Positions 35,750 to 46,905 of a stretch of DNA of 64,000 bases are shown here, one piece after another. The notes under the pieces are model-generated. The model was not told where the DNA came from and searched no databases. It saw only the letters and a list, made by a program, of their open reading frames with translations. The position numbers were made by a program, and so were the translations under genes. Every line of letters starts with the position of its first letter. The first letter of the stretch is position 1. Source of the stretch: Odiellus spinosus (taxonomy: Eukaryota > Arthropoda > Arachnida > Opiliones > Phalangiidae); the NCBI GenBank assembly GCA_963920705.1, contig OY987226.1:11596501-11660500 (forward strand), read 5' to 3'.

Positions 35750-36890
35750 AGAATTAATTTGAAATTTCAACACGTAGAAAGCTCAGAACCCTCTTATAAA
35801 CCTCTGTGCTTGGCATTTTACCAAGGAAAGAGTGTAGCCTAGATTTCCAAGTGTTGAAATTTTAATATGAGATTGACTTTCCTTCATTTATAATTCCACC
35901 CTGATGTGTCTGCAAGGGAGAATCTAGTATCGGTGCTTTAATTTTAAAGAGGAAAGAAGTTGCGTATATTTTCCCACTTGCTGAATTTTTAATATGATTT
36001 TTGTCTTAAAATTATTTCGCCCTCATTTTGCATAATGGATAAGGCTTAGGGGAAGCTCTGTGCTTTGATTAAAAATAGATTTGATTAAGCCTAACTTGGT
36101 ATACTGAAATTGTAACTTAATACTGACTGTAGTTCATTCTAGCTTGCTTTTTTAGTGACATGGTAAAAGCTATAATATCCCATTCAAACCTTGTGCGTTG
36201 GTTTCAAATTAGATGCGTTCATACTAGGCCTTGAAACCGATTTAAACCGATTGAAATCGTATGAACAGAAAACTGCTTCGGGAACCAGTTTAATACCGAT
36301 TCAGTTTCAACAACCGAAAATAAATCGATTTATTAAGATAATGTGTGATTAATCGCTTAAAACGATTCGTGGCGATTTCAATATCGTTTGATTTTTACCG
36401 TTTCAAATCGATTATGGAATGCTAGTGCGATTCGAAGCCCAAGTTAGATCATATGGAAATATCAACCTGATCTTGGATTGCATTTCATTCCACCTTGATT
36501 TTTCAGTATGAGCTAAATTAACATTCTTGGTATCTGTATGCGTTGATTTAAATTATATTAGAGGAAGCTACAGCTTTGTATGTACTTAAATTTCAAATTG
36601 ATTTTGACTATTTAGTTAATTTCATTTCGATTTTTCAATATGGACAAAGTGAACATTCTTAACTTATATATGCTTCAAGATTTTAATTATATTAGACGAG
36701 GCTATAGCTTCCTATGTACTGAAATTTCAAATTGATCTTGACTGTAAAGTCCATTTCATATTTTTTTGGATTGAACAAAGCTGCTAGATCTTTTCCTTTT
36801 ATTATTTAAAAATCACCAAAAATAACTGAGCTTTGTATGTACTGAAAATTCAAGGCTGAATTTATAATATATTCATAACCAACAAGAGTT
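35750..36890. repeat. Degenerate ~125-bp tandem array, interrupted by a C element
   Basis: The phrase GTACTGAAATTTCAAATTGA and variants recurs near 35857, 35978, 36100, 36457, 36584, 36717 and 36838, followed by TTTCATT..GATTTTTCAATATG and TATATTAGA.GAGGCTA words. Spacing is about 120-135 bp. The 36100-36457 interval is longer by the size of the inserted C element. The clearest unit pair is 36551 versus 36685 (134 bp). Confidence 0.75.
36214..36432. mobile_element. C element inserted in the 125-bp array
   Basis: GCGTTCATACTAGGCCTTGA through AATGCTAGTGCGATTCGAAG matches 19646-19930 in order: GGAACCAGTTT, TTTCAACAACC, ATAAATCGATTTAT, CGCTTAAAACGATTC and TTTCAAATCGAT. The ends form a weak inverted repeat (GTTCATACTAG / CTAGTGCGA). 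It is about 219 bp and non-coding. Confidence 0.8.
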
Positions 36891-36962
36891 TTCATTCTGT
36901 GTAAACCTTGTCACCCTTTGTTTATAGAATCTCAAAGATACGAAATCCTAGGAGTTATAGTC

Positions 36963-37150
36963 GCGTTCGCATTATAGATCGAGACTTGGAAACTGTGTTA
37001 ACCTTTTTAAAAGGTCAAAGTATAAAATATTCCGGTCAAGTGTAGACATAGACATCCTTTATCAAAAAATGGAATTATTATGCTCATCAAAAACCGATTT
37101 GAATATTCAAAACGATTCGAAAACGGCTTAGTTTGAACATTCCCTTTAAT
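36963..37150 (-). mobile_element. Diverged B element, inverted
   Basis: Starts GCGTTCGCATTATAGATCG and ends with AAAACGGCTTAGTTTGAACA. Inside, AAAAGGTCAAAGTATAAAAT is the reverse complement of the B word ATTTTATA..TTTGACCTTT. More diverged than the copy at 50364. Confidence 0.6.
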
Positions 37151-37514
37151 GAAATCGACTGTATAACTTCGTAATACCCTATGCAAACTCCTAACTAATT
37201 CCGAATATAGGAAATCCCCTTGATTTTAATGGAGGAAAAATGTCAACTCTTATACAAAATCAGGGTAGCGGAAAATTGGCGCGAGAGCATTTGAAAGCCT
37301 TGCTTGCTCTGGGAAAAATAGCTTGCGCCTGAAATCTCGTTAAAGATCACGTCGACATGTTTTACCGTATACGCTCTATTCCATCGCGAATGGTTAATAA
37401 GCTCGATTCTACGCTCCCCTTAATTATAAGAAAAAATAGCGTACAAATAACGTGTAGCCCAGCTTTGTACGCGTTGCAAATTAATGCTTAAATAAAATTT
37501 ATATACTCCAATGC

Positions 37515-37567
37515 GGTTTTAATATTACGAATCAATCCGCCTTAACTTTGGTTACTTTGCAAACTGT
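37515..37567 (-). repeat. L interspersed repeat copy
   Basis: GGTTTTAATATTACGAATCA then ATCCGCCTTAACTTTGGTTA and CTTTGCAAACT match the L consensus and its extension seen at 5930-5972. Confidence 0.65.
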
Positions 37568-38204
37568 TTCAATGATAGTTAACAAAATTATATAGAGGCT
37601 ACCTTCTTCCTTTTCACTTTTAAACGTACGTACGTTGTATCCTAGGGCATAACCGCCCCCTCTCCGCCCACCTAAGACTCGTACGTTGCCACCCACTTTC
37701 TCATTCCCTTCATATTCATGCTGTAGGGACTAGAATGTAAATTTAATTAAGCGACTTAATACCTAGAGATAAGAGAATTTTCGTTACGCCCGAAACTAAA
37801 ACAGTATGAACCGAAGAGTAGAATCCCACAGCTCCTCCTTGTCTTAGCCTCTTTTAAAGCCATTTTCACTTCTCAATATTGTTTACAATGACGTGTTATA
37901 TTCTAATATATACGGTTTACTACGAATTTTATGATACTGTTACTGTAATTGTATCGACAGTTTTGTACTACGTAAAAGTTTTAAGGAATTTGATTAACAC
38001 GTGTAACTTATTTTTAAAAGATTTAATATTAGTTTTAATATTTAATATTTTGTCAATTATTAAATTGAGAAGGAAACTGACTCTCGTGCTAAAATTCCCA
38101 ACTTACGCGCGCTTTAGTTGAAATAAGCTCAAATTCCATGATTTAGTGACGAAGTAGTAACATTTCAATAAGATTTTCAAAAACACAATTTTATATTATC
38201 AAGT

Positions 38205-38772
38205 ATTGAAAATTGCTCGCCCGATTTTGTTAAAGGGAGAACGCAACCTAACAACAAGTAATTTTTTATCGACTCCTTTTCGTATAAATAGCCCTGATCC
38301 ATCAGTAAAAAATTTACAAACGAATATTAGAAATTAAAACTTACCATCAAAATAGGCTTAGCTAGATTCGTGGAGACATCCTGAACTTTCCGTATGGACT
38401 ATCGACCAATGACATTGATCATGGAGATCCTACATTCCCAATATAAGAGCCGTCGATAAATGTCTTTTGTCGCTGATCCTTATATGGGGAGCTCAAGTGA
38501 TCTCCATGAATAAGCCCATTTTTCGGTATAAGTTTTAAATTTATTTCTAATTTAATATATTTTTAAAATTTTTTACTATTGGACTAGGCCTATATAAACG
38601 ATGAGGAATCGATAGAAAATCTGTTGTTTTTGGGTTGCATTCTTCCTTTAATTGAAAATTGTTTGTCCGATTTTGTTAATTGGAAATTATTTTTCCGATT
38701 TTGTTAATTGGATATTATTTTTCCGATTTTGTTAATTGGATTTTTTTTCCCGTATTTGTTAATTGTAAAATT
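38205..38772. repeat. 28-bp minisatellite split by a MITE
   Basis: The unit CCGATTTTGTTAATTGGA plus TATTATTTTT recurs at 38667, 38695, 38723 and 38750 (periods 28, 28, 27). One more unit, ATTGAAAATTGCTCGCCCGA then TTTTGTTAA, lies at 38205-38233, immediately left of the MITE. Removing the MITE and one TTAA restores a continuous unit boundary. Confidence 0.92.
38234..38647. mobile_element. TTAA-flanked MITE family A subfamily I, inserted in the 28-bp array
   Basis: A 414-bp element with ends AGGGAGAACGCAACC and GGTTGCATTCTTCCT. Target duplication: TTAA at 38230-38233 and 38648-38651. The core shares ACATTGATCATGGAGATCCT with the 6496 copy. The interrupted array on both sides makes the boundaries and target site unambiguous. 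No transposase. Confidence 0.95.
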
Positions 38773-40656
38773 GAGAAGACGACAAATTTAAAGTGAAATA
38801 TTCTACCAAATAATATATATTTATGTTTGAACGTTACCTGAGCAGGTAAATTGGAAGTGACACTTAATGAAAATAAATTAAATTCCTGATTTTGATTTTG
38901 AAAAAAAAAAGCTCCTAACTCCTAAAGAAATTGAATGCCAAGTCTAGCAAATTGGATACAATATTCGTTGTCGAGCGATTTTCGGCTTGAAATGTTCCCT
39001 TAAATAAGACCAGTTTAATCCCGTAATTAACTTTATGCAAATTTCGCGCGCGAATAATCGAATTTGACTAATAAGACGTTCGAAATACGGATGGTACGTC
39101 ACTCCCAATATTTCACACCTATCAACTTTTGTTTCAAGACCACTTTGCAGAGTAATGGAAGCTAAATCCGCGTGTGGCTAGGCAAACACCTTAAAAATAT
39201 TAAATATACGAATATTTCCAAATGAAATACCGGTAGTCTAATTTTCCGCTTCTCTGCGCGTATTCAAATCTAAACGAACTTTAGAAGTTAAAGAGAAGGC
39301 AACGTTCAAGGGGAACACTTCGACGGTATGATTTTGCATATTCATATTCGTGGAATTAAACTTTCTCTCTACGACTATGGTACCAATAGATACAGTAACA
39401 CTTACACAAAAACTGACGTAATTCCGAAATATTTTATTTTCTATGCTGTATACAAGAAACAAATATATCCTTGTACATTTTTGGGGGAGACATGACTCTC
39501 TGGAGCTTTAGGAAACGAAGGTTAGGTTTTATGGAGACTCCTCTAAGCCTAACGTCGCTTAATTGGCAGGTTAAAACGCTGTCTTCTTACTTTCAATGAC
39601 TTGTCTACCCAATTTCTTTTTCGGCGCACCATCTACCCCAAAAAACACCTGACATGCTCGAGACGTGGGATACATACATAGGCCTAACCTCTTAAAACCA
39701 GTACCAAGACTTAACGGACACTAAACTTTTTCTTACGTCTTAGTCTAAGGTTCAGTTGAACGTTATATCGTCTTGACACAATCTTTGCTCGGATATTTTT
39801 TTACTCTGGTATGTTTTTGGTGAGGCCGACATCTTGGTTGACAGTATACCGTAGTTTGGTGTTCTTGACTGACCTTAGCGTAAATAAGAGACTCTTGGTT
39901 TTGAAACGGATTTTTGTATTTTTCATCGTGTGCAAGGCTGTTTCCTTCGAACTCTTATGGTTTGTTATGAGAGGTAGAAGAGCGCTTGTAGTTTAATTCC
40001 AACTGTATTTTGACTATGGCATACGTAGTTTCTTCCGCGTGCCACAGAGTTTCACGCGAAACGTTTGTCTTCTTCACCTATCGTCTGATACCAAAGTTGG
40101 TCCACGTAAATAGGCTTAACGAAACAATCTAAGGTTTAGCCTGAGATAAATAGTAACAAAGCGAGTATTGGGAAAGTCATTCTTTGAAGCTTTACAGTCT
40201 ATTCAGAATAGATAAGTGTCGACAATATCTCCTTTAAAAAAACAAGGATTGGCGTGTACCCTAGAGGCGTAAACTAACATCGGAGATTACGCGCGATTTT
40301 CACATTGTGTTTTGACCAAGGCTTAGTACTTTGTTACGATAGTACTTATATACTAAATATTAACTTCGATTGTTGACCCGGCCTTTAACTTTGGTTCATT
40401 CTCGCTATGAAAAATCTTATCGAAAGTGGAAGATGAACCTTCCTCGCTGGACATGCATATATACACTGATATAGTCAATTTGCAAAGAGTTCAAAGCTAT
40501 TTTCCTTCGTATGCCTCTTTGTTTTCGTTAACAGAAAGATACGGAATTGATCTATGGGGAAGTACTGTTAATTTGTTAGAAAAACCTAAGTTATCCATTC
40601 TTTCCCACATTCTTTCTCTTTTACATTATCCAGGTTGTATACCATACACAATTTTT
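38773..40656. other. Non-coding, nothing identified
   Basis: Scattered open stretches of 61-80 codons on both strands without motifs. Confidence 0.55.
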
Positions 40657-42370
40657 ACAAGAAACTAGGCTTATTTAAAGCACATATCGCCAGTAAAGTT
40701 GCTTAGTCATCCAGCCTTTCCTGCTTTTTACCTTGATAAACATTTCCGCTGGGATAAGAGATATTTGTTCTAGCGTTACCTACGCTATTTTAGAAGGCCC
40801 GTGCTCCTCCAAAATTTTTTTTTTTTTCTGGTCCGTTTAATTCGCACCGTTTGGCCGTCGGGGGGTGTGTTTATGTCCCGAAAATTGTCACGTGACTTTA
40901 GGTTCGTCTGCTCGGTGGTCGGCTGTTATCCAGCCAGGAAGCGGGATGATTTCTCAAGTTATAGTAGATTAAGCATGGAATAAACTATTAACACAAAAAT
41001 ATAATTCTCTAGACAGTTTTACCGTTACCTACGATACTTTAGCGAAGTTAATGGTTTTATAGACAAGCTATATTGTGACATAAGCTTAGGTTCACATTTG
41101 ATTATTATTTTATTATAATAATTTTAAAGTTTTAAAAGTTTAAAATTAGTAATTCCAAAATAATGTTTGTACTGTCCAAATAATCAGTTTCAAGCAAGTT
41201 AATTAACTGTGATAATACTTACGTTAATTAACTGTGATAATACTTACGTTAATTAACTGTGATAATACTTACGTTAATTAACTGTGATAATACTTACGTT
41301 AATTAACTGTGATAATACTTACGTAAATTAACTGTGATAATACTTACGTTAATTAACTGTGATAATACTTACGTTAATTAACTGTGATAATACTTACGTT
41401 AATTAACTGTGATAATACTTACGTTAATTAACTGTGATAATACTTACGTTAATTAACTGTGATAATACTTACGTTAATTAACTGTGATAATACTTACGTT
41501 AATTAACTGTGATAATACTTACGTTAATTAACTGTGATAATACTTACGTTAATTAACTGTGATAATACTTACGTTAATTAACTGTGATAATACTTACGTT
41601 AATTAACTGTGATAATACTTACGTTAATTAACTGTGATAATACTTACGTTAATTAACTGTGATAATACTTACGTTAATTAACTGTGATAATACTTACGTT
41701 AATTAACTGTGATAAAAATTTGTTTTAAGTAAATTGTGATACTACTTGGTATTTTAGTATTAAAACCTGATCTCAACAATTTATTGAATGAAAATTTGTC
41801 CTAAATATTAATTATAGTGTTTTTATTTTTTATTTTTAATTCATTTCCTCAAAAAATTAAAAAATAATTTCCTTTTTCAATTTTCAATTAGTAAACCAAA
41901 CTTTATTCATGTACCCCCTAAACTTTAACATCTTAAAGGAAGATCCCCGGAGTTTGGGACATAAGAGCGATATCTACCGACTGCCTTGTGTAATATTTTC
42001 AGCTTAAAGTCGCCGCTCGCCAAAGAGCGCGCACGGGCCTTCTAAAATAGCGTAGGTAACGGTTCTAGAAACAAAGCTTATTGAAGTAATGTTATTTAAA
42101 GGAGAGAAAGATGAGTAATAAATGCTTCGTCATTCGCAGTATTGAATCTTCTACCCTAGCGGACAGACAGCAATATTTGTACAAGAAACAAGGCTTAGTG
42201 ACGCCATGTTATTTAAAGGAGAGAAAGCTACAACAGAGAAATACTTAGTCACCCATTCTTTCGCGCGTTTTACTATATTAAATATTTCTACGCATCTAGA
42301 CTGCTTAGTTTATTCGAGTAACGAGGCTTAATGGGGTAATATTATTTATTAGGCACAGATACCTTTAACC
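40657..42370. repeat. Composite repeat unit with 31-bp perfect inverted repeats
   Basis: The arm CGTTACCTACGCTATTTTAG.. at 40774-40804 is the exact reverse complement of 42031-42061. A third, diverged partial copy in direct orientation is at 41022-41045. Outside the right arm, a 118-133 bp unit recurs (ACAAAGCTTA at 42071, ACAAGGCTTA at 42189, ACGAGGCTTA at 42322, with ATGTTATTTAAAGGAGAGAA). Its relatives occur left of the left arm (CTAGGCTTATTTAAAGCAC at about 40664). The 25-bp array lies inside. Confidence 0.8.
41199..41715. repeat. Near-perfect 25-bp satellite, about 20.7 copies
   Basis: The unit TTAATTAACTGTGATAATAC plus TTACG repeats with a period of exactly 25. The only substitution I see is A for T at 41325. 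Each unit holds the 8-bp palindrome TTAATTAA. Such homogeneity implies very recent expansion, or assembly of a highly unstable locus. Confidence 0.98.
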
Positions 42371-44763
42371 GTATTAATTCTGTAACTAGGAACGTACCAT
42401 GTTTCGGAAGGCGAGCGGTAAGAATTTTTCTTCTCCGTTGTTACCATTATTATTTTCTTTTTGGTGGTCGTTCATGAAGATAATATAGTATGTCAATAAT
42501 TGAGTATCATGGGGTTTGCTCTTGGAATCAGTTTGCGTTTTCAAAGAGCCCCAAACCTACAAGATCCTTTTTTATTTTCGGGGATTGTTTTCTGAGTGAT
42601 ATTGATGGTGAACTATAGCGTTCTGGCGGTTTTGATTGTACTGGCTTTTATTATATAGTAAAAGCAAATACCTTATAATTTTCGTGGACTTGCATTAACT
42701 CATGGGAAGAAGTTGTTAACTCTATGCGTTTAGCAATAACTTCAGGTGTAACGGAAGTTATTAACTATTTTAAGTGACATTTTGATGACAGTTTTTTTTT
42801 ATTTTTTTTATTTTTTTGTTGAGGGGTTATACCTTCAATTTGAAATTACAATTTAAGCCCGAAACCCAAGACACACTTTAAATACATCTGTTTGTTTCTT
42901 AGAAACATCGATTGATGCTAAATTAATGCCGCTTTGTTGGGCTGCTCCGACTGCTTTTGAAGAACTCCAAAAAACTTTAAAATGCATTTTGTCATTGACT
43001 TTCGAAGTGCCGCCAAATAAAAAAACTACATTAATTTTACATATTTTATAGTTGATTGCTAGTCTGGCTAGAACATATTGCTCATAATTATCATAATTAA
43101 AACTAAAACAATAATTTAAAGCTTAAAATTAAAATAAATGTTAAGCTTATTTTAAACCTAATATATTTGACGCGTGCTATAAAACTATCTCCATATTTAC
43201 TTAACTAGGTTATATTTAATGACCCTGTAAAATTAAAGTTAGAAAAGGGGGACTGCCGGTCATAACTTGGTCATAATGTGAACTTATTCGAAACTTTTCA
43301 CCCCTATCAATTCTCTCCTGGTAAAGGTGGTGAAATACTTGATCTTTGCGCCTACCAGAGAAACGGCTATTATTCAACGATACTCTAGACTAGTTCCTTT
43401 GAAATATCCGAATAATTTAGCCATTGGTAACGGTCTTCGGTGACAATCATTCCTAGTATAGTTCTCGAGCGTGGAACGGTGCCTTGGCACCCTTTCCGCA
43501 TTAGCATAAGAGTCGTAACTATGGCAACGCTTCTACCTGAGAGACGCGTATACGAACCTTTTCGCTCCTTAGCTAGTAGCTACTCTCGTATATCGAAAAG
43601 AAAAATACGCGCGCGCAACTCGGGTTAAGGAAGGATATACGCGCTGGGCCTGAATTTATGTTCCAAGTCTCAAACGCGTAAACTTCTGAGCGTTGTTTAA
43701 GGTCGCGGAAGCGAGCGTTCTCTAGAATTCTAACCTATAAATTCTGTAGTTTCATCCTTATACGCGTGGTTCTGTGAACCAATGAATCTTAATAAGGGTT
43801 ATATAGTACGCGGGCAGAACTTGACCCGACGAGGAGGCATAAATATATATATATAGGGGTAATAGAATTTTTAAACCATAAAGATGGTTATAACATTTCT
43901 CAAACATATTCGTAACCTTTCGATTCAAATATATAAATTTCATTTAACTTTTATTATACTACTGTTCAAAACAAACTAATTTTAATGGAACTGTGACGTT
44001 TTAGATTGTGTATTAATCCGCCGAAGCTTTCGCTAGTTTTCAAGTTTCTGCTCTTAAATGATGAATAGTGAAATGGACTTTTTTTACGTTTATCTGGACT
44101 CAATGGGAATTTCCATTACCTATGACGTTTAGTGTGCACTGTAATACATATTGAGAAGGGAATAGAGGTTTTCCCCACTCGGTTTATACCAAATCTATAC
44201 AAACAACAAAAACGGACGATCTTAAGCGTCGTCTATCGACAAACAATGGCTAAAGTATCAAAACTACGTTCGTTTCTGATGAGTCTTAGGCCCCTTTTTC
44301 AAATTACGATTTTTTTGGTCCGGAATCTGTTTTTTAGTCAGAAGATTAAGGCAAATTCGGATTGGTTTCGACGCAAAAGCAGTTCCTTGGCCAAGAAAAT
44401 CTTGATTGAAAACGGGGCTTTAGAAAGCATAGCCAAAACTTTGCCACTTTGTGTTATGAAAGAGCGATTTGAGAAAAATATTTATTTTGGGAACATTGTT
44501 CGACCTATTTTTGTTCTATCTTTAAAATTGTTATGAGATATAATTCGCGATAACGCGATCATTTTTCACTAGAAGCTAAATAGTAACCCAAGCTCGTAAA
44601 TCGCGCGACTCTCTAAAGGCGGATGCACACAGACCAGTTTTCGCGCTTTTCATTACTATTTTAGCCTGTACTGTTTGTCGCTAGACGACGCTTTTGATCG
44701 TTATTTTTGTTGTTGTATTGAGATAAGTGAACCATTTTTGTTCGCGTTCCTAGAACCATTTTT
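42371..44763. other. Non-coding; longest open stretch of the window at 44132-44536
   Basis: The + strand is open for 134 codons at 44132-44536, rich in Lys, Ile and Phe, with no domain I recognise; about that length is expected by chance in this much AT-rich DNA. A small hairpin, GGTGCC-TT-GGCACC, is at 43479-43492. One L copy is at 43998-44036. Confidence 0.5.
43998..44036 (-). repeat. L interspersed repeat, best-preserved copy
   Basis: GTTTTAGATTGTGTATTAAT followed by CCGCCGAAGCTTTCG. Read in reverse, the consensus is CGAAAGCTTCGGCGGATTAA then TACACAAT.TTAAAAC. At least eight copies lie in the window in both orientations: 847, 5930, 29259, 37515, 49477, 56189 and 63471 are the others. No RNA polymerase III boxes or poly-A tail were identified, so its class is unknown. 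Confidence 0.75.
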
Positions 44764-44787
44764 AACCTGTCTATAAATAGACAGGTT
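44764..44787. repeat. Perfect hairpin AACCTGTCTAT / ATAGACAGGTT
   Basis: Perfect 11-bp arms with a two-base loop, isolated from other repeats. Confidence 0.9.
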
Positions 44788-45409
44788 TAAATGCGCAACA
44801 TATCGCGTGGAAGATGCATTAGAATCGAATCATTCAAAGACTTTATGAAAGGATTTCATCAAAGGCGTTTCTCTTAGGGGCAATCAAACTTTTAAGACTT
44901 GTACACACCTGGGCAAATAGTGAAGCGAACCGAGTTACATGGAGCAATAACTACCGGAGATATAAGTGCCCACATTGTTCAAGATTGTTGGTTATAGAAC
45001 CTAAATCTGGCGTAGTTATTAACCCATGTTCTATTCTCAGTTAGTCTTTAGAAAGTTATTTTATATATGTTTTATCACGGAGGAAATATATAAATGGTGA
45101 GCCATATTTTCGTGGTGAAGAGGGAAATTAAGTGTGGTTAATACAAATAAACCTTATTTTTTAATTCTCTCCATGGAGAAAGTAGTAGATTTGTATTTCA
45201 TCGTAACAGGCCACAGTCTCCCTTTACTGGGATAAAATTTAAGGGAGTCGATATATTTTACCACTTCCAGGTTACCCCAAATTTCTCACGTCTGGCTCTC
45301 CATTTGTATCATTCCTCCGTGTTTTAACCTTTGCTGTATATACCGCGAAAGAAATCCTTTTGGAACTATGTACTTACGTACCACGCTACCACGAAGATAA
45401 AGTTAAAGC
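44788..45409. other. Non-coding, nothing identified
   Basis: Left edge of the retrotransposon remnant unknown. Confidence 0.5.
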
Positions 45410-45718
45410 CTATCTGAAAAAAAAATCTCTCCTGGCCCTTTCGCTAAAATGTAATCTTGGGTAGTGTTTACTCGTTGTAAATAGTAGCGAGCATATTCGA
45501 TTTTTTTCCAATTTCGGCTTTCTATGTGTGATGGCCCAATACATTTTGTTCCATATCTTTGAACCAACGCGTAGAAATAAGGAATTAAGTCGGGCCTCCA
45601 GGTTTTTCCTATGGGAGTGGTGATAATATGAATTCTGGAGTATACCAGAGTTTCCCGAGCTAAGCCTTGTCATATGTATTGAGTTGGAGCCTTTAGAAAA
45701 CAAAACTGCGTTCAACAT
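45410..45718 (-). pseudogene. Non-LTR retrotransposon (LINE) reverse-transcriptase C-terminal remnant
   Basis: The minus-strand reading of 102 codons shows the pattern typical of the region after the RT thumb in CR1/Jockey-like ORF2 proteins: H-x-TR-x-S-xx-GN (residues 15-23), I-x-x-S (about 26-30), then SLFLRVGSKIWN (46-57; Trp codon at 45551-45553), RKPK (66-69) and K-x-RI-xx-LLF (72-80). In active elements this segment reads like (S)F.R.GaKiWN.iP followed by PK..FK..i..LLF; here IP is replaced by MYW. No RT palm (YADD-type) motif is seen upstream, stops occur in all frames just before it, and no endonuclease domain is nearby. It is a 5'-truncated, decayed insertion. The clade is not assignable, and a chance resemblance is possible but unlikely given the ordered matches. 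Confidence 0.68.
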
Positions 45719-46560
45719 TGGGAATGCTTAGTTTCAATAGATTTTTACACCTGAGTTCATGAGTTTCAAATCCATCTCTCTTCCCTTTCTCCCGTGATTT
45801 CTTTATTGCTTCTAAGAACTTCGAACAAACTGTAGCCATGGAGAAAGTGTAGAGAAAGAGCCAGTTGTGAGAAAATGGAATGATTTGAAAGTGGGGAAAT
45901 TTATCAAGCCGCCTTTGACGACTTTAAGTAAAGATTGAAGTCTGGTAATTTGAAGTTCGCAAATATTCACTAGATAGGGTCTTTATGATTGCTCAAAAAC
46001 ATCTTTAACTTTAAAAAATTTGTAACTAAGGTTTTAATTTCAAATGTGATGTTAAATCTAATTCTGTTTAAGCTACTAATTACTATCAAAAGAAAATCAT
46101 GGAATATATATATATTCCATCCGCGCAAACTTTCAATAAGAAGTCTTCTTTTCTCTTGCTCTGAAAGACAAAAATACGATTCATTGACACGTCTGTACTG
46201 AAAGGATCAGGGAGGATTTAAAAATAGGAGATGGAAATTAAGGGCTAAAAAATATTAAATTTTCACACCCATTTTGACAGGTTGGATCTCCCTTAATACT
46301 TTCTCCATGATGTAGCTAAGCCTTGAGAGAAGTTGCATATGTTTCATTTCTTCCATTCCATTTCATCTCGCCAAGCAGACTGATGTTTTTTAGATGACGT
46401 CAAAGCCAGATTTTTGCTTCCCCTTCTTCTTCGACTTTCTCCATAAGAAACTTTTTTATTTTGAAATACATATATATAACCTATACAGGAAAAAAATAAA
46501 ATTTCCGTACTTTTAGCAAGGTTCTTTACTTAAAACCATTTTTTTTTTTTATTTCATTTA
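45719..46560. other. Non-coding, nothing identified
   Basis: CACCTGAGTTCATGAGTTT at 45749-45767 faintly resembles the E repeat edge. A 70-codon open stretch at 45989-46201 has no motif. Confidence 0.5.
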
Positions 46561-46905
46561 CGAAATATTAGGGAATATCAAAAGCCAAATTCAGATTTAA
46601 AAGTCAAAAATGAGGTCTATAAATTCGATGGAATTTTGGTTAGATTTTTGGGCTCTAAAATGTCAGTGACCTACAAAGGTCAAGTATATATTGAACTTTG
46701 TGTACATAGAGTGAAATTTTTATTTAATTTGCGAAATATTAGAGAATATCAAAAGCAACATTCAGATTTTAAAGTCAAAAATAAGGTCTATGATGGGATT
46801 TTGGTTAGATTTTTGGGCTCTCAAAGGTCAAACAGTGACCTACAAACGCGCCTACAATGGTCAAGTAGATATTGAACTTTTTGTACATAATGAAATTTTC
46901 GGAAA
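46561..46905. repeat. 171-bp tandem duplication
   Basis: CGAAATATTAGGGAATATCA at 46561 recurs at 46732 as CGAAATATTAGAGAATATCA, followed in both by TTCAGATTT, GTCAAAAAT, AGGTCTAT, TTTTGGTTAGATTTTTGGGC and GTCAAGTA..TATTGAACTTT. The second copy has small insertions. A third copy starts near 46892 (GAAATTTTCGGAAATATCA). The apparent 79-codon frame across it repeats its own residues and comes from the duplication. Confidence 0.92.

Larger units (their letters stand above)
36891..38203. other. Non-coding around the inverted B element; one L copy
   Basis: An 80-codon open stretch (37879-38121) is AT-rich with hydrophobic residues and no recognised motif. At 37445-37480, TAGCCCAGCTTTGTACGCGT then TGCAAATTAA belongs to the same low-copy word family as 13787 and 60938. 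Confidence 0.5.

Noticed and set aside
44275-44300. CTGATGAG, the conserved start of a hammerhead ribozyme core
   Set aside because: No GAAA core or closing stem follows at the required distance.
44132-44536. Longest open reading frame in the window (134 codons)
   Set aside because: In 64 kb of AT-rich DNA read on both strands one or a few frames of this length are expected by chance. Composition is Lys/Ile/Phe-rich, and there are no domain motifs, signal peptide or defensible splice sites.
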